NCBI GenBank assembly: GCA_964578835.1
Contig: CAZOEL010000058.1
Span: forward strand, 1-46,528
DNA: 46,528 nt
DNA from: CAZOEL01 sp964578835
GTDB lineage: Bacteria; Desulfobacterota; Syntrophobacteria; Syntrophobacterales; Syntrophobacteraceae
Reading direction: 5' to 3'
The number at the start of each line of letters is the position of its first letter. Position 1 is the first letter of the stretch. Under the pieces are notes generated by a model. The model was not told the DNA's origin and made no database searches. It worked only from the letters and a program-made list of their open reading frames with translations. Shown piece by piece: positions 24,498 through 34,062 of this stretch. The translations under genes were made by a program, and so were the position numbers.

Positions 24498-25444
24498 TTC
24501 TTATCTTCACGATTCAGAGGCACGAAGCCGAGCTTGGCCACGAGGTTCTGACCATCCCCCATAATCCACTGCAGATAAGCCTTTACCAGGCCCGTGGGCT
24601 CGCCGGCCGTGTACATGTAGAGAGGTCTCGATATTGGATACGAGCCATCGTTCACCGTCGCGATGGAGGGAAGGACATATGCCCCGCCGGCATCCTTCAC
24701 CACCGACAGCATCTTTTGGTCGGGAGTCACATAGCCCAGGCCATCGTAACCGATGGCATTCGGATTTTGGCGCACCTCCGTGCTGATTCCTTCCGAAGAC
24801 GGCATCAGAAGCGTATCGGGAGAAAAGAGTAAATTGCTTTTATTTCCCAGTCGAATGACATTTTCAAGGAAATAGACATAAGTGCCGGAGTTCGATTCGC
24901 GAGACAGAAGCACGATAGGGCGATTCTCTCCCCCAACATCTCTCCAGTTCGCAATCTTACCGGTATAGATATCCGAGATCTGCTGTAAAGTGAGTCCGTT
25001 GACAGGGTTCGACGGATTGACGACAACTGCGATGGCGTCCCTTGCGACGACAAATTCGATCGGAGCGGCTCCGTTGGCCTTTGCCGCCGAGATTTCTTCA
25101 GGCTTCATCTCTCGGGAGGCGTTGGCGATGCTCACCGTTCCGTTGATCATGGCGGCGATGCCGGTTCCCGAACCGCCTCCGGTTACCGAAAGGCGCACTT
25201 CGGGATGAAGGCGCATGTAAACTTCAGCCCACGCGAGCGCAAGATTCACAAGAGTATCGGAGCCTTTGTTCTCGATGAGCTGAACGCCTCCATGGTTTTG
25301 TGAGGCGTTGCTTGCGCGCTTTTCCTCGCAGCCCGCCAAAAGGAGCACAGACAGGAGAATCAGGAAAAAAGGAGGTCGAAGCAGCCAGCCTCCGCAAGGA
25401 CCGGCGCTGGAAAAACTTCCAGCCTTGAATAAAATGTAGCTCAC
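24494..25444 (-). CDS. pstS: PstS, phosphate-binding lipoprotein
   Basis: A 316-residue substrate-binding protein. GTG at 25444 is preferred: AAGGATCAGA precedes it, and it puts a hydrophobic stretch and lipobox LLAGC at the N-terminus (residues about 25-40). An upstream open frame to 25618 would give an implausible signal sequence. Phosphate-contact signatures include SDTLVN, GGGSGTGIAAM, SRESNSGTYVYF and an IGYDGLGYV segment. It is the first gene of pstS-pstC-pstA-pstB-pstB and captures phosphate outside the cytoplasmic membrane. Confidence 0.9.
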   Translation of the reverse strand: MSYILFKAGSFSSAGPCGGWLLRPPFFLILLSVLLLAGCEEKRASNASQNHGGVQLIENKGSDTLVNLALAWAEVYMRLHPEVRLSVTGGGSGTGIAAMINGTVSIANASREMKPEEISAAKANGAAPIEFVVARDAIAVVVNPSNPVNGLTLQQISDIYTGKIANWRDVGGENRPIVLLSRESNSGTYVYFLENVIRLGNKSNLLFSPDTLLMPSSEGISTEVRQNPNAIGYDGLGYVTPDQKMLSVVKDAGGAYVLPSIATVNDGSYPISRPLYMYTAGEPTGLVKAYLQWIMGDGQNLVAKLGFVPLNREDKK

Positions 25445-26040
25445 TCTGATCCTTATCGGCTTCTTTCTCGCATTATCTCCATTGAGCGGCAAACACGCCA
25501 ACCCGCGCAGCAATTCTCTAACCTCGGCATGCAATGAAATTGCGTCGGAAATTATACGGCGATTTTGTACCATGCTCCTTCTTCGAATGTCAACGCTTCC
25601 AGATATCGGCGGCCACAAAGAACAGAAGATGAAAACGATTCAGCAGCCATGACAGAGGTCAGGAATTTCGCTTGACTTTCTCCTTCAGCTTATCATAATC
25701 TAACTTTTTGTATTTGCCTTAGATTTCATCCAATTGCTGACAAAAAAAGATGGAAAGACGGCAGGCTGTTGAGTGATAATATTTAAGGGTAACAACGATA
25801 CTCCGGGACGGGTCGAATTCTCATTTCGCCAATTGCGCGCCGGCGCCCCGATTGATGGCTCCGATTGTGAAAGCTTTCCTATTGCTCCTTATGCCGAAGA
25901 GCTCGCTGGGGACGCAGGCGGCTTGTCCGTTTCAGAACGATCCGCCGAAAACGATCTGCTTTCAGCCGGTTGGCGAATAGACTTGCAGTGGTGCGTAGCC
26001 CGGCCTTTTTAGGCTGTAATGATCGCAGAAAGGAAGAGAT
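25445..26040. other. Divergent intergenic region between pstS and the EF-G-like gene
   Basis: About 600 bp with promoters expected for both directions. I could not resolve a Pho box or clear -35/-10 pairs. A 79-codon frame at 25773-26012 has no recognisable product. AAAGGAAGAG before 26041 is the ribosome-binding site of the EF-G-like gene. Confidence 0.35.
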
Positions 26041-28122
26041 ATGAAGGACGACGTTGCAAAGGTTCGAACTTTCGCTATCATCTCTCATGGCGGAGCGGGA
26101 AAGACATCTCTTGCAGAAGCCATGCTGTTTGATGCGGGAGTTACAACCCGGTTGGGAAAAGTTGATGAAAGCACCTCAGTCATGGACTACGAACCGGAGG
26201 AGGTTAAGCGCAAGCTCACCATCAGCACAGCCTTTAACACCTTTCCGTGGAATAAACATCAGCTCACGGTTATCGACACGCCTGGCGACTTCAATTTCAT
26301 CTCCGAAACGAAGACCTCGATGCAAGGCGCCGATGCAACCATAGTCCTCGCTGACGCAGTGGACGGCGTGCGCGTACAGACCGAAAAAGTCTGGGAATTT
26401 GCCGAGGAATTTGGGCAGCCGAGGCTTATCTTTGTAAACAAGATGGATCGGGAGCGCGCCGATTTTTTTGCAAGGGTGGAAGAAATTCAGAACAGCTTTG
26501 GCAAAGTTTGCGTGCCGGTTCAGGTTCCTGTCGGCGCGGCCGAGAATTTCAAGGGCGTTGTCGATGTGATGACCGGCAAAGCCTATCTTTACTCCAAGGG
26601 AGACAGCGGCCAGTTTGAAGTGAAGGATATGCCGCAAGAGCTTGCGGATCGCATCAGCCAATATAGGGATGAAATCACCGAGCGCGTTGCGGAATCGAGC
26701 GACGAGCTTCTCGAAAAGTATCTGGAAGAAGGCGAGCTCTCGCCTGAAGAGGTAAGAAACGGATTCCGCACCGCCGTGGTAAGTCGCAAGCTGATTCCGA
26801 TAGCCTGCGGGTCCGGAGCGGCCAATGTGGGCGTTCAGCCTCTTATGGATCTTATTGCGGATAGCTTTCCGTCGCCAATAGATCGGGGAGCGGTAACCGG
26901 CAAAGCGGCGCGCGGCGATTCCGAGGTCTCGCGAGAACCGGATCCGAATGCGGCATTCAGCGCCAGGGTAGTGAAGACAATCAGCGATCCTTATGCCGGA
27001 AGACTTTCGGTCATGCGCATTTATTCCGGATCGTTGAGCCCCGATTCTACAGTGTATAATTCCACAAAAGACGCCAAAGAGCGCTTTGGCCAATTGCTTC
27101 GACTCAAGGGCAAATCTCAGGATCCCATTCAGATCGCCGGCCCTGGAGATATTGTAGCGGTTGCAAAGCTCAAGGAAACTACCACTCAGGATACTCTCTG
27201 CTCTGAAAAAGATCCCATCGTGTTTCCGCCGGTAGAACTGCCTCCTGCCATTTACTCCCTTTCCGTCGAGCCAAAGAGCAAAGGCGATGAAGAAAAGATC
27301 TTTTCCTCCCTCTCCCGGCTCATGGAGGAAGATCTCACTTTGAAGCTCGACAGAAATGAAGAGACAAAGGAGATGATTCTCTCCGGGATGGGTGAAATAC
27401 ACATAGAAGCAACCATCGAGAAGCTCAAAAGGAAATTCGGGGTTGAAGTAAACCTCAAGCTTCCCAAGGTCCCTTACAAGGAGACCATCAAGGGGAAGAC
27501 CCGCATCCAAGGTAAATACAAGAAGCAGTCTGGCGGCCGCGGTCAATACGGCGATTGCTGGATCGAAATGGAGCCATTGCCGAGAGGATCCGGCTTTCAG
27601 TTCTTTGATAAAATCGTTGGAGGCGTAATTCCCAAGCAGTACATCCCAGCGGTTGAAAAAGGCATTGCAGAAGCTTCGCTCGAAGGCTCTCTTGCCGGTT
27701 ATCAAGTGGTCGACTTCAAGGTGGATCTCGTCGATGGGTCTTTCCACCCCGTGGATTCTTCCGAAATGGCGTTCAAGATCGCAGGCTCCATGGCGTTCAA
27801 GAAAGCCGTACTGGAGGCGAAGCCCACTTTGCTGGAGCCGATCGTGCTTATGGAAATAACGGTTCCCGACGACTGCATGGGCGATGTCATTGGAGACTTG
27901 AACTCGCGGCGCGGCAGGGTCCTCGGCATGGATACCAAAGGCAAGAAGCAGATCATCAAGGCGAACGTTCCCCATGCGGAAGTGCTCAAGTACGCTCCCG
28001 ATCTACGCGCCATGACCGCGGGCCGCGGCATGTTCACCATGAAGTTTTCGCATTTCGAAGAAGTTCCGGGCCAATTGCAGGAAAAAATCATCGAGGCGGG
28101 AAAGCAACAGGAACAGAAATAA
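26041..28122 (+). CDS. Elongation factor G-like GTPase (EF-G2 type)
   Basis: A 693-residue translational GTPase with the five-domain EF-G layout. G1 is HGGAGKTS (16-23) instead of the AHIDAGKTT of canonical EF-G; G3 is DTPGDFNF; G4 is NKMD. Domain IV begins near residue 480 (GRGQYGDCWIEMEP), and domain V has NSRRGRVLGMDTKG. The divergent G1 motif and length match the EF-G-like (EF-G2) group found beside a canonical fusA in many Deltaproteobacteria. No str-operon neighbours (rpsL, rpsG, tuf) are present, which also argues against the housekeeping fusA. GAAAGGAAGAG precedes the ATG. Confidence 0.88.
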   Translation: MKDDVAKVRTFAIISHGGAGKTSLAEAMLFDAGVTTRLGKVDESTSVMDYEPEEVKRKLTISTAFNTFPWNKHQLTVIDTPGDFNFISETKTSMQGADATIVLADAVDGVRVQTEKVWEFAEEFGQPRLIFVNKMDRERADFFARVEEIQNSFGKVCVPVQVPVGAAENFKGVVDVMTGKAYLYSKGDSGQFEVKDMPQELADRISQYRDEITERVAESSDELLEKYLEEGELSPEEVRNGFRTAVVSRKLIPIACGSGAANVGVQPLMDLIADSFPSPIDRGAVTGKAARGDSEVSREPDPNAAFSARVVKTISDPYAGRLSVMRIYSGSLSPDSTVYNSTKDAKERFGQLLRLKGKSQDPIQIAGPGDIVAVAKLKETTTQDTLCSEKDPIVFPPVELPPAIYSLSVEPKSKGDEEKIFSSLSRLMEEDLTLKLDRNEETKEMILSGMGEIHIEATIEKLKRKFGVEVNLKLPKVPYKETIKGKTRIQGKYKKQSGGRGQYGDCWIEMEPLPRGSGFQFFDKIVGGVIPKQYIPAVEKGIAEASLEGSLAGYQVVDFKVDLVDGSFHPVDSSEMAFKIAGSMAFKKAVLEAKPTLLEPIVLMEITVPDDCMGDVIGDLNSRRGRVLGMDTKGKKQIIKANVPHAEVLKYAPDLRAMTAGRGMFTMKFSHFEEVPGQLQEKIIEAGKQQEQK

Positions 28123-28138
28123 TTCCCATCATGCACTT

Positions 28139-28179
28139 ACGCCCGGAGTGGAGCCGCAGAGGCTCATGGCTCCGGGCGT
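28139..28179 (+). terminator. Stem-loop after the EF-G-like gene
   Basis: ACGCCCGGAG (28139-28148) pairs with CTCCGGGCGT (28170-28179), a 10-bp stem with a further inner GC-rich stem. It has no good T run, so intrinsic termination is uncertain. Confidence 0.5.
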
Positions 28180-28318
28180 CCTCCCCACCTGCTGCAATTT
28201 CCTTGACTTTGTCCGCGTCATTGCGTTGATCCAGATTCATGAGGTAAGCATTCTATAAGTTGTTTGCCAATTAACGTAGCGCAAAGCATTTGTCGGGTTG
28301 GAAAGAATAAGCGAAGCT

Positions 28319-29464
28319 ATGAGCCACTCCACTGTTTCCTCAGATGGGTTTTCCGGATCTATCGATCTCATACAATTGGCGGACTTGATCCAACTGACTT
28401 GTCTCGCCGGAATGGCGCTTTCTCTGGATGTCGAATCAGCAGCCGAGAGAGGATGCATCCAGGTGTTGTCCGGGAGGGTTTCCCACGCCGAAGCTGGACA
28501 TATGAGCGGAGAAGACGCTCTTTTCGCGATGCTCCGCTGGAGAGGCGGCCGCTTTGAAATGCAGCCCCTTGTGGAAAATGCCCCCAGTTCCATAAAGAGG
28601 GGATGGGAGTTCCTTCTTTTGGAAGCGATGCGTCTTCGCGAACAGGAGCTAGGGGTTGGAGGCGCAAATATAGGTAAATTAGAAGGCGCGCTCTCTCTGG
28701 ATCCATCTTATGGATTCAGCGGCGTTATTCGAAATCTTCAACTCAGCGATCTTATTCAGCTTGCGTGCATCGCTCCAATGGATCGATTGATTGAGGTAAG
28801 CTCAGAAGAGAAAACCGGCCGGCTTTACATCCAATCCGGACAAGTAAGACATGCGCTTGTTGGAGACCTTCAGGGCGAAGATGCTCTATTTGAGATTCTC
28901 CAATGGCCGAGCGGCTCTTTTGTGGTGAACGCTTATAAAGGGGAGGAGGAGGCCACCATCTCAACCCCATGGGATGCGCTCCTCTTTGAAGCCATGCGCA
29001 GGCGCGATGAAGCAGGAGGAGCCAAGGACGAGGACGAAGAAGAGGTGGAGGAATCTCTTTACCAAAAAGTGCAGAAGATGAAGGTTGTCGAGAAGATGCG
29101 CCTTGCAATGAGAGGAGACAAGGAGGCCAGAGGCCTTCTCATGCGGGAGCCGAGCAAGCTCGTACAGTATGCAATCATAAACAATCCCAGGATAACCGAT
29201 GGTGAAGTCGCCGTCCTCGCCCATTCGAAACAGGTGGACGAGGAAGTATTGAGGAAGATTGCCGCCAATCGCGAGTGGATGAAGCTCTATCCGATCCGGA
29301 TGGCTCTTACGACCAATCCCAAAACACCGCTTCCCATCGCCATGAAGCTGGTTTCGACCTTAATGTTCCAGGATCTGAGGATGATCGCAAAGAGCAAAGC
29401 CGTTTCGGCGTCCATCGCCCAGGCCGCCAGAAAGCTTGTTACAGCAAAACAGGAATCGAAATGA
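28319..29464 (+). CDS. Protein with two DUF4388 domains and a HEAT-like C-terminus
   Basis: A 381-residue cytosolic protein. Residues about 10-105 and 130-225 are two DUF4388 (PATAN-like) domains, each with a GxIxxLxLxDLIQL opening and a GxVxHAxxGxxxGEDALFxxLxWxxGxF core. These are found in gliding, chemotaxis-like and two-component networks of Deltaproteobacteria. The acidic linker DEDEEEVEE leads to a C-terminal helical repeat region (LVQYAIINNPRITDGEVAVL...). ATG at 28319 is preferred over TTG 28298, but neither has a strong ribosome-binding site. Its stop overlaps the next gene as ATGA. Its exact role is unknown; it is likely a protein-interaction scaffold. Confidence 0.8.
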   Translation: MSHSTVSSDGFSGSIDLIQLADLIQLTCLAGMALSLDVESAAERGCIQVLSGRVSHAEAGHMSGEDALFAMLRWRGGRFEMQPLVENAPSSIKRGWEFLLLEAMRLREQELGVGGANIGKLEGALSLDPSYGFSGVIRNLQLSDLIQLACIAPMDRLIEVSSEEKTGRLYIQSGQVRHALVGDLQGEDALFEILQWPSGSFVVNAYKGEEEATISTPWDALLFEAMRRRDEAGGAKDEDEEEVEESLYQKVQKMKVVEKMRLAMRGDKEARGLLMREPSKLVQYAIINNPRITDGEVAVLAHSKQVDEEVLRKIAANREWMKLYPIRMALTTNPKTPLPIAMKLVSTLMFQDLRMIAKSKAVSASIAQAARKLVTAKQESK

Positions 29465-29994
29465 CTGAGCGCTCAGAATCAAAAGCGGATAGGATCATAT
29501 GCAGCATGACCTCGGCAATAGTAACGATAAGCGATCGAGGCTCAAAGGGAGAGCGGGAGGATGTCTCCGGAGACAAGATTGAAGAACGTTTGCGCAAAGA
29601 GGGATTTACCGTTCTTCATCGCGCAATAATCCCCGATGAAGCAGACATTATTTCGGATACGCTCATTGCTCTCAGCGACAAGGAACAATTTGCGCTTATC
29701 GTGACCACGGGCGGGACTGGCGTCTCGCCAAGGGATGTGACTCCGGAGGCGACCCTGCGCGTGGTGGAGCGCACATTGCCGGGAATGGCGGAAGCCATGA
29801 GGGCGTCCAGTCTTCTCAAAACTCCTCACGCTATGATTTCGCGCGCTGTCGTAGGCATCCGGGGCGCTACGCTCATTATAAATCTTCCGGGAAGCCCCAA
29901 AGGGGCCTTAGAAAACCTGGAAGTCGTTCTACCCGCCCTGCCCCATGCTTTGGGCAAAATCCAGGGAGACCCCGCCGACTGCGCAGTCCGATAG
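29461..29994 (+). CDS. mogA: MogA/MoaB-type molybdopterin protein
   Basis: A 177-residue protein of the MoaB/MogA fold that adenylylates molybdopterin before metal insertion. Motifs are TISDRGSKGEREDVSG near the N-terminus, VTTGGTGVSPRDVTPEAT in the middle and LPGSPKGA near the C-terminus. ATG at 29461 overlaps the stop of the DUF4388 gene (ATGA), so the two are coupled, although no functional link is known to me. Whether it acts as MogA or MoaB cannot be settled from sequence alone. Confidence 0.85.
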   Translation: MTERSESKADRIICSMTSAIVTISDRGSKGEREDVSGDKIEERLRKEGFTVLHRAIIPDEADIISDTLIALSDKEQFALIVTTGGTGVSPRDVTPEATLRVVERTLPGMAEAMRASSLLKTPHAMISRAVVGIRGATLIINLPGSPKGALENLEVVLPALPHALGKIQGDPADCAVR

Positions 29995-30122
29995 GATAGC
30001 GGTTGAGAATACGACTGCGGAAGTCTCCAAGGAAATGTGGAGAGGAAGAATGACCATCTTTGCGTCAGATCCTCCTCTCCGCTCCGTCATAAAGGATGGG
30101 AGACTATTGGTTGGTCCGCACC

Positions 30123-30527
30123 TTAAAGATCAATGCTTTCAGGGTCATTCTTGCCTATTTCGGACCGCTTCAAGGCGAATCGTTCTTTGGTCTCAGCTTT
30201 CTTTCGCTCATACTCCGCGTTGATTTCTTCGATTGTCCGGTCTACTCTGAAGATATCGGCTTCGACTTCTTCAGCCTGGCTCAGCTGCTCTCTAACCGAG
30301 GGCATGTTCTGCCAGTCGCCTGCGCCTTGCCTGTAGAGTCCGTAGACCACAGCGCCCAGTTCCGTATGCGCTTTATCCATTCTCTTGTGAATTCCGCATT
30401 TCTTCATCTTCTGGAGCTGAACCTTGAAAAAGCGCAATTTCCAGAAAAAGCAAATGTAAGCGTATTCCAAAATATAGTAACCCATCTTCTTTAGAAAATT
30501 CAAAAGCTGCGCTACCACTCCTTTCAT
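30123..30527 (-). CDS. Small coiled-coil protein
   Basis: A 134-residue protein; ATG at 30527 has an excellent AAGGAGGAG site. The N-terminal 40 residues are hydrophobic and basic (LLNFLKKMGYYILEYAYICF). The C-terminal 60 are charged and helical (EEVEADIFRVDRTIEEINAE then YERKKAETKERFALKRSEI) and predicted to form a coiled coil. No family is recognised. It may be peripheral to the membrane. Confidence 0.6.
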   Translation of the reverse strand: MKGVVAQLLNFLKKMGYYILEYAYICFFWKLRFFKVQLQKMKKCGIHKRMDKAHTELGAVVYGLYRQGAGDWQNMPSVREQLSQAEEVEADIFRVDRTIEEINAEYERKKAETKERFALKRSEIGKNDPESIDL

Positions 30528-30588
30528 CTTCTCCTCCTTTTTTCAGATGTGCGTTAGATGCAGAGCAACACAAGCATCCAGGCCTAAG

Positions 30589-31065
30589 CTAAAGTCGCCA
30601 GCCAAGCACAGACTGTAATCTCTCCTGAATGCGAACGGGATGGCTGCCCTGCCAAAAGAGCCTATGGCAAGAAGGGCAGCGGCGAAACACCGTATGGATC
30701 TCAAAAATATAATCTGGGACAAAGCCGAAGGCCTCGCTTCGCGAGACATTCTCTAGAGGTTGATTGCATTGAATACAGCGGCGCAAGGGACGAATCTCAT
30801 TTTGAGAGATCGATAGGAGAGAGATCAACTCAACGAGTTGTTCCATGGGCTTGTTTGCAGTAAGATGAATCACTTGCGCCTGACCGAGCCAGCGTTGATT
30901 CCGCGTGATCAGAAGAAGTCCTCTTCGTCTGTAACCATCAAGCTGCTCCTCTCGCTCAAATCGCTCGCAATGGGCGTCAAAGCCCAGGATGCGAAGCCAT
31001 TTCGCCAGCTTCCCCAGCATATTGTCAACAATAAAACGCTTCTCTAAGGATTGTTGGCCTTCCAT
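30589..31065 (-). CDS. Mut7-C domain protein with zinc ribbon
   Basis: A 158-residue protein of the Mut7-C (PIN-like RNase) family. FIVDNMLGKLAKWLRILGFD near the start and LLITRN in the middle carry the conserved acidic residues; two CxxC pairs (CIQCNQ, CPSCHR) form a C-terminal zinc ribbon. ATG at 31065 overlaps the end of the preceding lipoprotein gene by 22 bp. A longer frame to 31179 lies wholly within that gene and is not used. It is predicted to be an RNase, based on family only. Confidence 0.8.
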   Translation of the reverse strand: MEGQQSLEKRFIVDNMLGKLAKWLRILGFDAHCERFEREEQLDGYRRRGLLLITRNQRWLGQAQVIHLTANKPMEQLVELISLLSISQNEIRPLRRCIQCNQPLENVSRSEAFGFVPDYIFEIHTVFRRCPSCHRLFWQGSHPVRIQERLQSVLGWRL

Positions 31066-31850
31066 TGAACGCTGTCCAAATCGATCGTCCGAATATCGGC
31101 CGGAAAGCCCTTGCGAAAAGACGAAGCCTGGAGGTCTGGAGAAGCCGCCATCCGATCGACTGCGACCTCCATCTTCCACTGCGATGAAACGAAGCTAATC
31201 CTTTTGGGGCTTTGCTGTGGGCCGAGCCCGACCGGCGGATCGTAAGAAATTTTATAGCTCCATGGGCCTTCGCGCACTTGAAGGGATTGGAGCGCGAGCG
31301 GCTTTCGGCTGATCTCCCACGCAAAGCTCCAATTCCTCTTGTTATCCTTGGCTCGGGCAACCCATCCGGATTTAGATTCCTCAATCCGTATCCCGTCCAA
31401 TTGATCGTGAGGAATAGTGGCGGCCAAGCTGTAAAGAAGCGTCTCGATCGGGATGGGGACTCCGATAAATTGCTCGATCAGCGTCTCGGCCCGGCCGGCC
31501 GAGAAAACAACTTTCTCCGAAGGTATCCAAAGGCTAGATCCGCTTTCATCCGCAGCAATGGCCCCTACTGTCTGCCCCCATAAACTGAATGCTTCCAGTC
31601 GAAAATGGTCTGGAGGAGCAGCCAGCGCCACCGCCTGCACGCGACGAAACTTACCCTTTGTGCTTTCCGCATTGATGCGCACTTGCGCCGTGTAACGGCT
31701 CCAATACAGAGTCCGATTTCGAAGCATCGGCAGCAGTTCATCCCGCACTTCCGGGAGAAGAGGCTCGACGGCCGTCGGGCGCACCGCGCATCCGCCTAGA
31801 AGGAGCGTCAAAGCAAACAGACTAAGAAATGCAAAAGTATAAAGTCTCAT
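31044..31850 (-). CDS. LolB/DUF4292-like outer-membrane lipoprotein
   Basis: A 268-residue protein with a signal peptide and lipobox LLLGGC (Cys near residue 21). The remainder is beta-rich with LolB-like pattern: YTAQVRINAESTKGKFRRVQ, then APPDHFRLEAFSLWGQTVGA and an FIGVPIPIETLLYSL motif. Members of this group occur in Deltaproteobacteria beside TPR lipoproteins. Its start overlaps the TPR gene stop as ATGA. It is probably involved in lipoprotein or envelope handling, by fold similarity only. Confidence 0.7.
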   Translation of the reverse strand: MRLYTFAFLSLFALTLLLGGCAVRPTAVEPLLPEVRDELLPMLRNRTLYWSRYTAQVRINAESTKGKFRRVQAVALAAPPDHFRLEAFSLWGQTVGAIAADESGSSLWIPSEKVVFSAGRAETLIEQFIGVPIPIETLLYSLAATIPHDQLDGIRIEESKSGWVARAKDNKRNWSFAWEISRKPLALQSLQVREGPWSYKISYDPPVGLGPQQSPKRISFVSSQWKMEVAVDRMAASPDLQASSFRKGFPADIRTIDLDSVQWKANNP

Positions 31851-33556
31851 TGCAGATGTTTGATTTTTCTTTGAACCTTATCGGGCTCTGTATGTTGAAG
31901 CTGCAGCGCCTTCTGGTAAGCCTCCAGAGCTTTGCTCTTCCTGCCGAGGCTTTGATAAATATCACCCAGATGCTCATGAATCACCGGATCGCCGGGCACT
32001 CTCTTTATGGCTTCAAGTATGACTTCAAGGGCTTTCCTGGAGTTGCCCATTTTGAAATATACCCAAGCCATACTGTCCATGATGTAACCATCTTCGGGCT
32101 CCAATTCCAGAGCCGCCTTGACTAATTGTTTTGCTTCAATGAGGTTGACGCCCATTTCGGCATAAGTGTAGCCGACATAATTGAGAGCATTGGCATTGCG
32201 CGGATCGATAGCCAGCAGCCTCTGCATCGCCTCAATGGCTTCCTTTTTGCGATCAAGCTTGTCGAGAATTATCCCTTTGCGAAAAAGCAGCTCGGTATCC
32301 TCGGCTGATTTTGTAATGCCCGTTTCCAGCGCCTCAAGAGCCTTTTCATACTGCTCCTGCTCTTCATAGAGAATTCCGAGATAAAGATAAAGCTCAGCAG
32401 CATCGGGTTGCTTGCTTATAGCTTCCTGCAAGACATCTAGCGAGCTCCGATGGTCCTTCATTTTCGCAAATATTAGAGCAAGGCGGACCTGAGCCGTCGT
32501 CCACAACGCGCTGTTTCGGGAGATCAGGCGAAAGCTCAGAATGGCCTGATCGAGATCGCCTTTCTCTTCGTATGTAGTGCCCAGGTAATACGAAGCTTGA
32601 TCGTACTGGGGCTGATCTTTCAGAAGCCGCGTGAAGTCCTGAATTGCAGCTTCATAATCCTTCTGCTGGAGATGTATGATGCCAATCTTGAGCTGGCTTT
32701 CCAGATCCTTGCGGTTCAACTTCAACAACTGTCTGAACTGCTGTAGAGCTTCCTCCGACTTGCCCTGACGCATGAAGAGGTTCCCGAGACGGGTATGGGC
32801 CTGCACGCTAGAGGAATTGAAGGAGAGGATTCTCAGATAGATCTTTTCAGCTTCCTGATTCCTGTCGGTTACTTCGTGGATATAGGCAAGGTCCAATAAT
32901 GCGTTCTCCAATGTGGGATCGAGAGAAAGCACTTCCAGATAAATGGCTTCGGCCTGGTTGTAGGCCTTCATATCCAGATATACTCGAGCCTTGTAATAGA
33001 GCGCCACGGGATTATCGGGCGCCAGCGCTCGCAGCCGGTCGAAGACGCCTACCGCCTCTTCAAAGCGATTCTCCTGAGCATACAGCGCCCCGAGAAGGAG
33101 ATAGGCGTCTTCTTCCGAGGGGTCAATTTCGATGACTCGCTCGTAGGACTCTATCGCTTTGTCGTTTTGACCCAATCCGGCATAGATCTGGCCGAGCAGC
33201 ATGTAGGCGGGCTTATAATCGGGAGTGTTTGTGGTGGCGCTTTGGGCGAGTTTGAGCGCATTCTCAATTTTTCCCTGCCTGACATACAAAATGGATAGCT
33301 CCGTAAGCAGCATCGAGGAGCGAGGCTCTGTTTGCAGGGCTTCGTTATAGGCCTCTATGGCCTTTTCTATATCGTTGCTGCGCATGGCGTACTGCGCGGA
33401 CAAATAATCATAGTAGCTTCCCGCGCGTGGAAGCGATTCGCCCAAGCGAAGAACAGGAGAATCATCTATGAAGGTAGCCGGGTGGACGCCATTATGAGCG
33501 CAACCACCTACGAGCAACAGCAACGAGCCAACAAAGGCGGAGAGGAAGACATTCAT
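31847..33556 (-). CDS. TPR-repeat lipoprotein
   Basis: A 569-residue protein with a signal peptide and lipobox LLVGGC (Cys near 19), followed by about fourteen tetratricopeptide repeats from residue 50 to the end. Repeats show the usual pattern, e.g. YAMRSNDIEKAIEAYNEAL then AYLLLGALYAQENRFEEAVG. It is exported and lipid-anchored and likely serves as a scaffold for envelope complexes. It is first in an operon with the LolB-like and Mut7-C genes, joined by ATGA and a 22-bp overlap. No specific partner can be named. Confidence 0.85.
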   Translation of the reverse strand: MNVFLSAFVGSLLLLVGGCAHNGVHPATFIDDSPVLRLGESLPRAGSYYDYLSAQYAMRSNDIEKAIEAYNEALQTEPRSSMLLTELSILYVRQGKIENALKLAQSATTNTPDYKPAYMLLGQIYAGLGQNDKAIESYERVIEIDPSEEDAYLLLGALYAQENRFEEAVGVFDRLRALAPDNPVALYYKARVYLDMKAYNQAEAIYLEVLSLDPTLENALLDLAYIHEVTDRNQEAEKIYLRILSFNSSSVQAHTRLGNLFMRQGKSEEALQQFRQLLKLNRKDLESQLKIGIIHLQQKDYEAAIQDFTRLLKDQPQYDQASYYLGTTYEEKGDLDQAILSFRLISRNSALWTTAQVRLALIFAKMKDHRSSLDVLQEAISKQPDAAELYLYLGILYEEQEQYEKALEALETGITKSAEDTELLFRKGIILDKLDRKKEAIEAMQRLLAIDPRNANALNYVGYTYAEMGVNLIEAKQLVKAALELEPEDGYIMDSMAWVYFKMGNSRKALEVILEAIKRVPGDPVIHEHLGDIYQSLGRKSKALEAYQKALQLQHTEPDKVQRKIKHLQ

Positions 33557-34062
33557 AGGAAACGCAATCCTTGCACTACAGAGCAGAAAACGTTATTAAA
33601 AACAAGATAATAAACTGTGCTGCACTATCACATTTCTTGCAGGGAGTCAACGCCTTAGCCTTCATCGAAAGCGGTTCTCATTTTGAGCTGGACAAAGGCG
33701 CGCAGAGCGGACGCTTCTTTTCGCGCCAACCGAAAGAGCAAAAAAAACTGCCGCACCCGGGATTAAGCATCAGCATTCCGTTCAGACTTTCTTTTATAAG
33801 TATGCAGGGATGGCATGCAATCCAAACATCGATCATCTTCAGGCAAAAATGCGCGAAGTCTTGTATTTTTCATAAGAAATGACTTAGCTCTCCGCTCTTT
33901 GATGGAAGACGATTCATAGATCTGTGCTGTATAATAAGGATCACGTTGAATGCCGCATGGGATTCATCGATAATATTTTGTTGGAACCGGCGATGGGTTG
34001 CTGCTGATGCTCGACGAGATCCTAGAGCGCAAAAACACACTAAGTTGCGGAAAGAGAAAAAC
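33557..34062. other. Divergent intergenic region between the TPR lipoprotein and MEMO genes
   Basis: About 500 bp without a supported gene. Promoters for the minus-strand operon and for the MEMO-type gene are expected but not resolved. GGAAAGAG at about 34048-34055 is the ribosome-binding site of the latter. Confidence 0.35.

Noticed and set aside
25773..26012. A 79-codon frame upstream of the EF-G-like gene
   Set aside because: It occupies the expected leader of that gene and shows no recognisable feature.
26176..27975. A 599-codon open frame antisense to the EF-G-like gene
   Set aside because: It lies wholly opposite a well-supported gene, has no recognisable domain, and long antisense frames are common opposite codon-biased genes.
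30589..31179. A longer start for the Mut7-C gene
   Set aside because: The extra residues lie entirely within the upstream lipoprotein gene and match no family; ATG 31065 fits the domain.
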